Source of the DNA: Myxococcales bacterium
Lineage (GTDB): Bacteria > Myxococcota_A > Polyangia > Haliangiales > Haliangiaceae
DNA: 58,830 bases
Direction of reading: 5' to 3'
Assembly (NCBI GenBank): GCA_947483555.1
Contig: CANKMW010000057.1
Span: 1-58,830 of the forward strand
The translations under genes and the position numbers were made by a program. Positions 18,394-28,412 of this stretch are shown here, one piece after another. How positions within the stretch are numbered: the first letter of the stretch is position 1; every line of letters starts with the position of its first letter. A model generated the notes under the pieces. The model saw only the letters and a program-made list of their open reading frames with translations, was not told where the DNA came from and ran no database searches.

Positions 18394-18666
18394 ATGGACA
18401 AGATCATCCCGATCAGCGACCTGCAGACCAAGGCCAAGAAATACGTCGAGCAGGTGCGGGACACTGATCAGCCGGTGGTGATCACCCAGCGTGGGCGCGC
18501 GGCCGCGGTGCTGGTGAGCTTCGAGAGCTACGAGGGGTTCCTGGCGACGCGCGACGAGATGAGCTTCCCCGACTGGGCTCGCCGACTCGCCCGGGCTTCC
18601 AAGGAGTCGGCCGCGGGCAAGGCGGTCAGCCTTGATGCATACGTGAAGCGTCGGGCCCGCCGTTGA
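18394..18666 (+). CDS. type II antitoxin, Phd/YefM family
   Basis: 90 residues starting MDKIIPISDLQTKAKKYVEQ at the ATG at 18394, chosen because it begins the conserved Phd/YefM N-terminal DNA-binding fold (I-x-x-S-D-L/F-x-x-x-A). It continues PVVITQRGRAAAVLVSFESY, the family's second conserved strand. The C-terminal basic tail would wrap the toxin. The stop overlaps the toxin TTG by 4 nt. The pair sits between the two copies of the 35-bp operator. Confidence 0.88.
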   Translation: MDKIIPISDLQTKAKKYVEQVRDTDQPVVITQRGRAAAVLVSFESYEGFLATRDEMSFPDWARRLARASKESAAGKAVSLDAYVKRRARR

Positions 18667-18911
18667 AGGTCGTTCTCCTCGGTCAAGCCCGCGAGGCACT
18701 CGACGAGATCTACGAGCCGGTGCTGGCGCGCGTGGTGCGTCGGCTCCGGATGCTCGAGCGCTTCCCCGAGCTGGGCGCACCGATGCTCGGGCCGTTCGCC
18801 GGCTACCGCAGCACCGTGGTCGACATGTTCCGCATCGTGTACCGGCTGCGTCCGCGCAAGCTCATCGAGGTCGCGTACATCCGCGATTGTCGTCGTGCCC
18901 CGCTGACCTGA
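18663..18911 (+). CDS. type II toxin, RelE/ParE family
   Basis: 82 residues. The TTG start at 18663 is fixed by the 4-nt overlap with the antitoxin stop. It shows the ParE/RelE layout: two N-terminal helices (AREALDEIYEPVLARVVRRL, MLERFPELGAPM), then the beta strands FAGYRSTVVDMFRIVYRLRP and LIEVAYIRDCRR. ParE-type members poison gyrase and RelE-type cleave mRNA; which applies cannot be told. Co-transcribed with its antitoxin. Confidence 0.85.
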   Translation: MKVVLLGQAREALDEIYEPVLARVVRRLRMLERFPELGAPMLGPFAGYRSTVVDMFRIVYRLRPRKLIEVAYIRDCRRAPLT

Positions 18912-19014
18912 CGGTGAGCCCACTGCGGCCCGGCCGCCGCACCGCAGCTGGGGCCGCCCGGGCTCGCGCCGCTGTTCAGGCCGATGCTGACCTCGACTGT
19001 CGGCCTCAGCTGCC

Positions 19015-19049
19015 TGGCAAGAATTGCACGCACGATGACATTCATGCCA
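19015..19049. promoter_or_regulatory. 35-bp dyad operator, copy 2
   Basis: Same dyad as 18238-18272 (arms TGGCAaGAATt and cATTCaTGCCA), same orientation, ending 26 bp before the DJ-1/PfpI ATG at 19076. Its presence before both genes suggests that one regulator controls both. Confidence 0.7.
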
Positions 19050-19075
19050 GTGCCGTCCTGGGCCATGCTCGGAAC

Positions 19076-19762
19076 ATGACGCAGCATCTTGGCTTCCTGC
19101 TCTACCCCGGACTGACCCAGCTCGACCTCACCGGTCCGTTCGAGGTGCTCTCCCGCATGCCGGACGCCACCGTGCACCTGATCTGGAAACAGCCCGGCGT
19201 GGTCACCGGTGACACCGGGCTCGGCCTGGTCGCGACCTCCGGCTTCGACGACTGTCCGCCGCTCGATCTGGTCTTCGTGCCCGGCGGTGGCGGACAGATC
19301 GCGCTGATGGAGGACGACGCCGTCCTCGACTTCCTCGCCGCGCGCGGCGCCGCGGCGCGCTGGGTGACCTCGGTGTGCACCGGGGCCCTGGTGCTCGGCG
19401 CCGCCGGCCTGCTGCGCGGCTACAACGCCGCCACCCACTGGGCGTTCCAGCCCCTGCTCGCCATCTTCGGCGCCCGCGCCGTCGACGAGCGGGTGGTCGT
19501 CGACCGCAACCGCATCACCGCCGGCGGGGTCACCGCCGGCATCGACTTCGGCCTGCGGGTGGTCGCCGAGATCGCCGGCGCCGACGCCGCCCGCACCATC
19601 GAGCTGGCGCTCGAATACGATCCGGCGCCGCCGTTCGGCTGCGGTCACCCGCGCCGCGCGCCGGCCGAGCTGGTCGCCGCCGTGCGGGCCCAGTTCGCCG
19701 AGCGCTACGCGGTGCGCGAGGACCAGCTCCGGCGCCTGGTCGCCCGCGCCGCGGCGCGGTGA
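19076..19762 (+). CDS. DJ-1/PfpI family protein, isonitrile hydratase-like
   Basis: 228 residues from the ATG at 19076. The fold is N-terminal HLGFLLYPGLTQLDLTGPFE, then LDLVFVPGGGGQ, then the nucleophile elbow WVTSVCTGALVLGAAGLLRG with the catalytic Cys, and ATHWAF. This matches isonitrile hydratase (InhA)-type enzymes, which hydrate isocyanides to formamides. Substrate not proven. The preceding dyad operator links it to the GlxA-type regulator. Ancestrally the two were probably adjacent and divergent; a toxin-antitoxin pair now separates them. Confidence 0.85.
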   Translation: MTQHLGFLLYPGLTQLDLTGPFEVLSRMPDATVHLIWKQPGVVTGDTGLGLVATSGFDDCPPLDLVFVPGGGGQIALMEDDAVLDFLAARGAAARWVTSVCTGALVLGAAGLLRGYNAATHWAFQPLLAIFGARAVDERVVVDRNRITAGGVTAGIDFGLRVVAEIAGADAARTIELALEYDPAPPFGCGHPRRAPAELVAAVRAQFAERYAVREDQLRRLVARAAAR

Positions 19763-19770
19763 CCGCGTGA

Positions 19771-20073
19771 GCAGCGTCGGCCTCGCCGCCACACCTGCAG
19801 AAGGCGGTCAAGTCACTGGACACCCGGCTCGGCAAGTTCGTCACCGGGGTCAAGATGCCCAAGGTAAAGAAGCTCTCGCTCAACGGCATGCCGGCGCTGG
19901 CCGCCAAGGGCACCGGCAAGGTGAAGAACGGCGACGTGCAGATCGGCGTGGTGATCGCGCAGACCCCGACCGGCAAGGTGCTGTTCGTGATCGGCATCGT
20001 CAACGCGGCCAAGAAGGCCGCCTACAAGAAGACGCTCGAGGAAGTCCTGGCCGGCGTGCGCCCGGCCTCCTGA
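19771..20073 (+). pseudogene. 3' remnant of an unrecognised gene
   Basis: An open frame without an ATG until 19855. It reads LQKAVKSLDTRLGKFVTGVK MPKVKKLSLNG and then GDVQIGVVIAQTPTGKVLFV before the stop at 20073. The coding quality extends upstream of the only ATG (19855, 72 aa), so this looks like the tail of a longer protein whose 5' part is missing next to the DJ-1 gene. A small gene with a non-ATG start is the alternative. Family unknown. Confidence 0.4.
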
Positions 20074-20078
20074 TCACC

Positions 20079-21566
20079 TCAGGGCGGGGCGGGCACCACC
20101 GGCGCGGCGGGCACGATCGCTCCGGCCGGCAAGAGCGCGCGCGCCACCAGCTGACCCTGGCGGGCGTAGTCGATGGCCTCGCCGAGGATGCGCGCCGCCT
20201 CTTGCGGCGCGTGGAAGCCCATCGAGTTCTCGGCGGCGATGAAGTCCAGCCGCCACTGCGCCTTGCGCTGCAGCGCCAGCGCCGGCGCGAGCTGCTCGGG
20301 CGGCACGCCGGCGGCCCGCGCCGCGACCAGCGTGTCGATCAGCTCGACGATCGCGGTGCCGCCGCGCTGCATGAGCGCGTAGTTGCGATCCTGGATGACC
20401 GCGACCCGCGCGGTGATCTCGGCCTCGCTGACCCGGTGGCAGGTCTGGCAGGCGCGGTTGGTGTTGAGCAGCGGGCTGCGCACCCAGTGATCGCTCACCT
20501 TGCTCGCGCCCTGGCGCATGTACGGCATGTGGCAGTCGGCGCACGACACGCCGCTGCGGGCGTGGACGCCCTGGCTCCACAGCTCGAACTCGGGGTGCTG
20601 CGCCTTCAGGATCGGCGCCCCGGTCTCCTTGTGGGCGTAGTCGGCGAACGCGCTGCCGTCGGCGAACTTGGTCGCGTCCCAGAACGCCTCGATCGACTCC
20701 ACCGCCAGCCCCTGGCCCCACGGGAACGTCAGCGGCATCTTCGACGAGCAGTAGTACTCGACGTGGCACTGGCCGCAAACGAACGACCGCATCTCGGTGC
20801 GGGTGGCGTCACGGTTCGGATCGTAGGTGCCGCGGCGGCCGTCGCGGCGCCACTCCTCGATGCTCGGCATGGCCGGCACCGGCGCCTCGGAGGCGGCCAG
20901 GGCCGCGATGCCGCGGATGAACCCGGGTCGGGTCACGCGCAGGCCCATGGTCTTGGGATCGTGGCAGTCGACGCAGCTCACCGGATGGGCGTGCCCCGCG
21001 TCCTGCAGGAGCTTGCTGGTCTCCTGGTACGAAAGCTTGTGCGTGGCGTCGAGCCCGGCGGCGGCGTCGCCGTTGCCGAGCTTGCGGTACAGCGGCATCA
21101 CCGACGCGTGGCAGTGCAGGCACGAGCCCGACTGCGGCTTGCTCAGCCGGTCGGTGGCCTGCTGATCGGCCAGCATGTAGGCGTGGCCGCGGCGATCGCG
21201 GTAGTCGATCGAGAACGCGTAGCCGAGTAACATGCGCTTGAGCCACGGATCGCGCTCGATCTTCTCCTCGGGCATCGCCTCGCTGCCGCCGTGGCCGCCG
21301 TAGCGGGTCGCGGTCTTCTGCGCGGTGCGCTTGTAGCCGTCGTACTGCAGCGGCCAGTTGGTGCCCCACTTGGCGGGGTCGGTGTCGTCCTCGCCGACGT
21401 CGACCAGGCGCACGAACGTGCTCTTGGCCTCGGTCTTGTGCTGGGTGATGCTGACCAGCATGGCGCCGACCGCGGCCGAGGCCAGGAGCCCGGCGACGGT
21501 GACGGCGATCCACAGCGTGCGAGCGCGGGTGCGGCGCGGCGAGGGGGCGGGGGCGTCGTCGCTCAT
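20079..21566 (-). CDS. nrfA: ammonia-forming cytochrome c nitrite reductase, catalytic subunit
   Basis: 495 residues with one N-terminal membrane anchor (about 17-40). Five c-heme sites: CLHCH 148-152, CVDCH 197-201, CGQCH 263-267 followed by VEYY, CADCH 341-345 and CQTCH 372-376. The VEYY after heme 3 and the order of motifs are diagnostic for NrfA, which reduces nitrite to ammonia with six electrons. The catalytic heme is CxxCH, not the CxxCK of the E. coli enzyme. A Pro/Ala-rich tail ends the protein. The ATG lies 1 nt after the nrfH stop, so the two are co-translated. Confidence 0.93.
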   Translation of the reverse strand: MSDDAPAPSPRRTRARTLWIAVTVAGLLASAAVGAMLVSITQHKTEAKSTFVRLVDVGEDDTDPAKWGTNWPLQYDGYKRTAQKTATRYGGHGGSEAMPEEKIERDPWLKRMLLGYAFSIDYRDRRGHAYMLADQQATDRLSKPQSGSCLHCHASVMPLYRKLGNGDAAAGLDATHKLSYQETSKLLQDAGHAHPVSCVDCHDPKTMGLRVTRPGFIRGIAALAASEAPVPAMPSIEEWRRDGRRGTYDPNRDATRTEMRSFVCGQCHVEYYCSSKMPLTFPWGQGLAVESIEAFWDATKFADGSAFADYAHKETGAPILKAQHPEFELWSQGVHARSGVSCADCHMPYMRQGASKVSDHWVRSPLLNTNRACQTCHRVSEAEITARVAVIQDRNYALMQRGGTAIVELIDTLVAARAAGVPPEQLAPALALQRKAQWRLDFIAAENSMGFHAPQEAARILGEAIDYARQGQLVARALLPAGAIVPAAPVVPAPP

Positions 21567-21567
21567 G

Positions 21568-22071
21568 TCATCTCTCCGAGGCGGTGGGCGGTCCGCCGAT
21601 GCCGGCGGGCGAGGGGTGACCGACCTGCGCGTGGCAGTGCACGCACGGCAGCGGCGGCCGGGCGCCGCTGCCGGTGTGGGCGATGGTGTCGGCGTGGCAG
21701 CGCCGGCAGTTCTGCTCGAGCGCGGCGGCGTTGGCCGCCTTGATGCGGATCGGCTCGGTGAACCCGCCGGCGGTGAACGCCCGCGAGTGGTGCCAGCCGT
21801 TGGCCATCTTCGCCAGGTACTTGTCGACGAACGTGGTCGGCAGGTGACAGTCGGCGCAGGTCGCGACCGCGTGGTGGCTGCCGTGCTGCCAGCCGTCGAG
21901 GTGCGGCTGCATGATGTGGCAGTTGGCGCAGGCCTCCGCCTTGGTGCTGAAGTACGAGAACGCCTGACCCTGCACCAGCGTCAGCACCGACAGGCCGGCG
22001 AATAGCGCGACCGCGAAGGCCGCGGCCAGGGGCCAGCTCCATCTCCAGCGCCGAGCAGGCGCGCGCGTCAC
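21568..22071 (-). CDS. nrfH: cytochrome c nitrite reductase small subunit (quinol-oxidising)
   Basis: 167 residues from the GTG at 22071; no good ATG exists before the membrane helix. One transmembrane segment (WPLAAAFAVALFAGLSVLTL), then four heme motifs CANCH, CADCH, CRRCH and CVHCH, the NapC/NrfH pattern. NrfH takes electrons from menaquinol and passes them to NrfA. It lies directly upstream of nrfA with no spacer. Its upstream flank reaches the ArsR remnant at 22140. Confidence 0.88.
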   Translation of the reverse strand: MTRAPARRWRWSWPLAAAFAVALFAGLSVLTLVQGQAFSYFSTKAEACANCHIMQPHLDGWQHGSHHAVATCADCHLPTTFVDKYLAKMANGWHHSRAFTAGGFTEPIRIKAANAAALEQNCRRCHADTIAHTGSGARPPLPCVHCHAQVGHPSPAGIGGPPTASER

Positions 22072-22139
22072 GGAGGCTGAATACACCGGCCTCGCCGCGA
22101 TTGCTACCCGACGACCGGTGGCAACACCAACGCCCCGTC

Positions 22140-22262
22140 GCTCTTGATGCATGGATCGAGAGATACCGCCAGCTCTGGGACGCACGCTTCGACGAGCTGG
22201 ACAAAGTTGTCGAGGAATTGAAACGGAAGGAGAAGGTCGATGGACGCAAGAAGAGGGAGTGA
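22140..22262 (+). pseudogene. 3' remnant of an ArsR-family regulator
   Basis: In frame with the TGA at 22260-22262 the sequence reads LDAWIERYRQLWDARFDEL then DKVVEELKRKEKVDGRKKRE. This is the typical C-terminal tail of ArsR/SmtB-type regulators that precede SRPBCC/AHSA1 genes. The winged-helix part is absent; upstream sequence is the nrfH promoter side. Its end overlaps the start region of the SRPBCC gene, the normal operon arrangement. Confidence 0.6.
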
Positions 22263-22754
22263 GGTTGCCCCCATGAAGAACCGTACGACGGCGGAGCGGA
22301 AGTCCGAGCGTGAGCTCGTCGTCACGCGAACTTTCAACGGCCCGGTTCGCCTCGTGTTCGAGGCGTGGACCAAGCCCGAGCTGTTCAGGCAGTGGTGGGT
22401 GCCGAAGTCGATGGGAATGTCCCTGCTTTCCTGCGAAATGGATGTTCGTGTCGGGGCAGGTACCGTTTGGAGTTCGCACACGGGGACTCACAGGCGGCGT
22501 TCTTCGGCACGTACAAGGAAGTAACTTCGCACTCGCGCCTCGTCTGGACCAATGAGGAAAGTGACGAGGGTTCCGTCACGACGGTGACCTTCGTGGAAAA
22601 AGGCGGCAAGACGTTGCTGGTCATGCACGAGCTTTATCCCTCGAAGGAAGCTCTCGACGCCGCCGGCACCGGGGCGGCGGATGCGATGGGAGAGACGTTC
22701 GAGCAACTGGACGAGCTTCTCGTCACCCTGGGCGCGAGCGTGGGACGGTCATGA
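22240..22754 (+). pseudogene. SRPBCC/AHSA1 domain protein, frameshifted
   Basis: START-like AHSA1 protein of about 160-170 residues. The first frame (ATG 22240 with a good AAGGAG, or ATG 22273) reads ELVVTRTFNGPVRLVFEAWT and KPELFRQWWVPKSMGMSLLS. The fold continues in another frame as RYRLEFAHGDSQAAFFGTYK and on to FEQLDELLVTLG. Restoring one G in the G4 run at 22453-22456 joins them (DVRVGGRYRLEF). Such proteins bind hydrophobic ligands and usually follow an ArsR gene, here truncated. Pseudogene or base-call error. Confidence 0.7.
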
Positions 22755-22838
22755 AGTCGTCGATCTCGCGTCGGCTCTGGGGCCGGTCGCGGGTGCTGTT
22801 TGGCAGCGCCCACTCACGCGGGTTTCGCATTGTCGGCA

Positions 22839-23009
22839 TCACGTCGGGAACGGCTGGGGCGGGTGGCGCCGCTCCGACGCGCGATAGGTGGCGAGTCCTG
22901 GCCGCTCGGCGAAGCGCGCGTAGAAGCTGACCAGCAATCGACAGTCGGCGAGCGCGGCTCCCAGTCCGTTGTCGTGAACCACCTCGAGCAGGTGCAGATC
23001 GCGCGGACC
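22839..23009 (-). pseudogene. C-terminal remnant of a glutathione S-transferase
   Basis: Minus-strand fragment ending at the stop 22839-22841 and reading RDLHLLEVVHDNGLGAAL then LLVSFYARFAERPGLATYRA SERRHPP. This follows the alpha/sigma-class GST C-terminus (A-D-x-H-L-L-E, L-x-x-F-x-x-R, P-x-x-x-x-Y/F-L, R-x-P-P). No thioredoxin-like N-terminal domain is present upstream. The flanking 22755-22838 and 23010-23178 hold no recognisable gene, apart from a short frame beginning at an ATG (22751) that overlaps the SRPBCC stop. Confidence 0.45.
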
Positions 23010-23178
23010 TCGCGATCCCAGACGACACGCGAACCTTGCCGGGCGACGGCTGGTCGCAGGCGGCGTGGCGCGATCATGCGCGGCGCGCGCGCGGCCGTAA
23101 AGTCGCCGCGGCGCGCGGGGCGGCGACCGCCCAGCCGCGCGGCTTAACCTTTTGCCACCGCGGTCGGTCACCATCGCC

Positions 23179-24489
23179 ATGGGAATCAGGCCGGCATGGT
23201 TGCTCCTCGTCTTCGTGGGCGCGTGCGGGCAGGAGGACACGCTGCTCGAAGCGGACGCTGGTGAGGACGCCGCGGCCAGCCGGGGTGCGATCGCCGTGGT
23301 GCTGGCGGCCGGCACCCGCGGCGCGGCCGACGGGTGCTGGTTCGCCGGCGAGGCCGCCAGCGACGCCCGCGGCTGCGCGCTGCACCGGCTGGACTGGGAC
23401 CTCGACGCCGCCCGGGTGACCGGCCACGCGGTCGTCGTCGCCCCGCCGGTCGCCGGCGAGGGCGCGTGGCAGCCGGCGTTCGATCCGACCGGCACCTGGT
23501 TGGCCTTCGCCCATCGCCACGGCGCGGGCGTCAGCGTCCGGGTCCGCGCGCTGGCCGGCGCGGCGACCGAGCTCGGGGCCGCGCTGCCCGGCGCCCCGAT
23601 CCAGGCCTGGCCGACCTGGTCCCTCGACGGCGCCGTCGCGGTGTCGACCGCCGACCCGGCGGTCACGTGCGCGCGCCCCGACGGCAGCTGCGCCGCGGTG
23701 CAGCGCTGGCAGCGGACCTCGACGATCGCGACCGCGGCGACCACGCCGGGCGCGCCGGTGGTGGCCGGCGGCGATCGCGCGTTCTCGCTCGAGGACACGA
23801 TCTTCCACCCGAGCCAGCCGACGCTGCTGGCCGGGCACGGCAAGTTCGACGCCAGCGCCCCGGCGGCCGCGCAGGCCTGCGGCGCGGGGGTCGCGGCGCC
23901 GGCGCCGAGCTGCCCGACGCTGTCGCAGTCGCCGATGCCGATCGTGGTCGACACCGCCGACCAGCGCGCCTGGGTGCTCGACCTGGCCGCGGTGATCGAC
24001 GGCGTCACCACGCCCCTCGAGGGCTGCGCCCACGCCGACTGGTCGCCCGACGGCCGCCGGCTGCTGTGCACCGAACAAGGCACCGCCGTCCTCGCGGGCG
24101 GGCGCCAGAGCCAGATCTTCGCGTTCGCCTTCGATCCGGTCGCGCCGCCAGGCGTGGTCGCGACCACCGCGGCCCCGTTGTTCGCGCACCGTGCCGCGGC
24201 CGAGCTGTTCGCGCTGGCACCCGATCAAGCGTGCGACGTGTTCCACCACAAGTACGTCCGGTGGTGCGGCGACGACGCGGTGCTGGCGACGATCGCCTGC
24301 GGCTGCGAGACCGCGGCGTGCCAGGCCGAGGCCGGTGGGCCGACCTTGCTGATCGGCGACCGGGTGTTCCTGATCGAGGTCGCCGATCTGGCGGCGCCGC
24401 GTTACCACGATCTCACCGGGGCGCTCGAGTCCGAGCTGGGGGGCGCGGCTGGCAGCCTGACCAGCTTCACCGCGGACTGCCACCGCTGA
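23179..24489 (+). CDS. lipoprotein with TolB/WD40-like beta-propeller
   Basis: 436 residues from the ATG at 23179, with lipoprotein signal MGIRPAWLLLVFVGACG. The mature part shows repeated WD40-like/TolB-type signatures: WQPAFDPTGTWLAFAHRHG, WPTWSLDGAVAVST, HADWSPDGRRLLCTEQG. This pattern (x-P-x-F/W-S-P-D-G-x-x-L/I-x-F) forms propeller blades. Several Cys pairs (CDVFHHKYVRWC, CGCETAAC) suggest disulfides outside the cytoplasm. Probably outer-membrane-anchored; ligand unknown. Confidence 0.75.
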   Translation: MGIRPAWLLLVFVGACGQEDTLLEADAGEDAAASRGAIAVVLAAGTRGAADGCWFAGEAASDARGCALHRLDWDLDAARVTGHAVVVAPPVAGEGAWQPAFDPTGTWLAFAHRHGAGVSVRVRALAGAATELGAALPGAPIQAWPTWSLDGAVAVSTADPAVTCARPDGSCAAVQRWQRTSTIATAATTPGAPVVAGGDRAFSLEDTIFHPSQPTLLAGHGKFDASAPAAAQACGAGVAAPAPSCPTLSQSPMPIVVDTADQRAWVLDLAAVIDGVTTPLEGCAHADWSPDGRRLLCTEQGTAVLAGGRQSQIFAFAFDPVAPPGVVATTAAPLFAHRAAAELFALAPDQACDVFHHKYVRWCGDDAVLATIACGCETAACQAEAGGPTLLIGDRVFLIEVADLAAPRYHDLTGALESELGGAAGSLTSFTADCHR

Positions 24490-24806
24490 CGCTGGCGCCG
24501 CCACGCCGTGCCGCTGGTTGCCGGACGCGCGGCCGCCGGCCCTCGGGCGTCTCGCACTGCTCACCGGCCGGGCAGCGCCCGCCGCACCGCGGCATCGAGC
24601 GTCATCACGTAACCGTCGCCCGAGAAGTCGTTGATCACCACCGATCAAGTTTGATCGGATCCGGCCTCCCCGGCACGGCGTTCCACGAGGCCGACAAGGG
24701 CGACGGCGCCGTCCTCCTCATCGACAACCCCTTCGGCCAGAAAGACTTGGCCGAGCTCCTCCGCCTGCAAGGCCGCCGGGACTGACGGTACAATCCAGGG
24801 CGGGGC
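24490..24806. other. 317-bp gap with two opposing gene fragments
   Basis: Minus strand, ending at the stop 24561-24563: VVINDFSGDGYVMTLDAAVR RALPGR, the tail of some protein. Plus strand, ending at the stop before 24786: GLPGTAFHEADKGDGAVLLI DNPFGQKDLAELLR. Neither has a start or a recognised family. They look like debris from two deleted genes. The kinase promoter must lie within the same stretch; no clear boxes seen. Confidence 0.35.
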
Positions 24807-27467
<2,661 letters not shown>

Positions 27468-27581
27468 GCGAGCGATCGACGCGGTGCCACACCCGGCGCA
27501 TGGCGAACCCCTCCTGCTGACCAGCGTCATCCGGCCCTTCGGGGGTCCCGGGGAGTGGGCCTATCCGCCGTCCGCGCACGG

Positions 27582-28409
27582 TCACGGCAAGCGAGCGATC
27601 GCGTCGTCGAGCGCCAGCAGCAGCTCCTGGCGCAGCTCGGCCTCGAACACCTCGGCCTCGGGCGACGCGGCGAGCTCCGCGCGCGCCTTCATCGCGACGC
27701 CCCGACTGCTCGGCGCGGCGATCGACACCAGCGCCTGCACCACCACGACCCGCGGTGCCTTCCCGGCCGCCGGGTCTGCGAGCTCCTCTTCGAGCGCTGG
27801 CGCCGCCCGCTGATCGCGGGTGTGGCCGAGGGCCTCGTAGATCTGGAGCAGGTTGCCCGCGCTCTCGGGGGCTCCCCGCCGTTTCTCCTCACGCAGGAGC
27901 TCGAGGAGGCGCATCACCGCCTCGCCGCGGAGGTCGGTCGGTGCGACCGCCGCCAGTCGACCCAGGGCGTCGATGACGCTGGGGGCGGCGCCCGGGCGCG
28001 CCAGCACGTCGATGCGGGCCAGCGACGGGATCGCTTCGACGGCGCGACGCGCGACCAGGCCGTCGGCCGCTTCGGCCACCACCACGTGGTCGTCGGCGCC
28101 GAGGCTCGCCACCAGGACGGCGGTGCCGTCCGGCGTTGGATCGCCTTGGGCGAGGATGACGTCAGCCACGGACATCCGGGGTGCGGGTTCGCTCGCTCGA
28201 GCGTGAGGCGCCGACCGAGCGTGAAGCGGCGACCGGCCCGGTGGCGCCTCGCCGGGCCGCGAGCGCGCCGACGGTTCCGCCGGCGCCGGCGGCGGGCCCG
28301 GTGGGGGTGCGGGCGACGGCGACGGCGACGCGAGGCTTCGCAAGGTGACCACGACGACGGTGAAGCCGGCCGCGCACATGCCAGCCTGAGCGTACCAGCG
28401 ACGGCTCAC
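27582..28409 (-). CDS. membrane-anchored HEAT-like repeat protein
   Basis: 275 residues from the GTG at 28409. One N-terminal hydrophobic segment (AGMCAAGFTVVVVTLRSLA), then a Pro/Ala/Ser-rich linker of about 50 residues, then helical pairs resembling HEAT repeats (PSLARIDVLARPGAAPSVID, ALGHTRDQRAAPALEEELAD). It starts 3 nt after the lysozyme stop, so both are one operon. The linker suggests that the repeat domain projects into the periplasm. A role with the lysozyme (anchor, inhibitor or regulator) is inferred from position only. Confidence 0.65.
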   Translation of the reverse strand: MSRRWYAQAGMCAAGFTVVVVTLRSLASPSPSPAPPPGPPPAPAEPSARSRPGEAPPGRSPLHARSAPHARASEPAPRMSVADVILAQGDPTPDGTAVLVASLGADDHVVVAEAADGLVARRAVEAIPSLARIDVLARPGAAPSVIDALGRLAAVAPTDLRGEAVMRLLELLREEKRRGAPESAGNLLQIYEALGHTRDQRAAPALEEELADPAAGKAPRVVVVQALVSIAAPSSRGVAMKARAELAASPEAEVFEAELRQELLLALDDAIARLP

Positions 28410-28412
28410 GGT

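Noticed and set aside
24490..24660. A possible terminator or small RNA between the TolB-like gene and the kinase
   Set aside because: No stable hairpin with a T run was visible; the stretch is better explained as 3' fragments of two genes on opposite strands.
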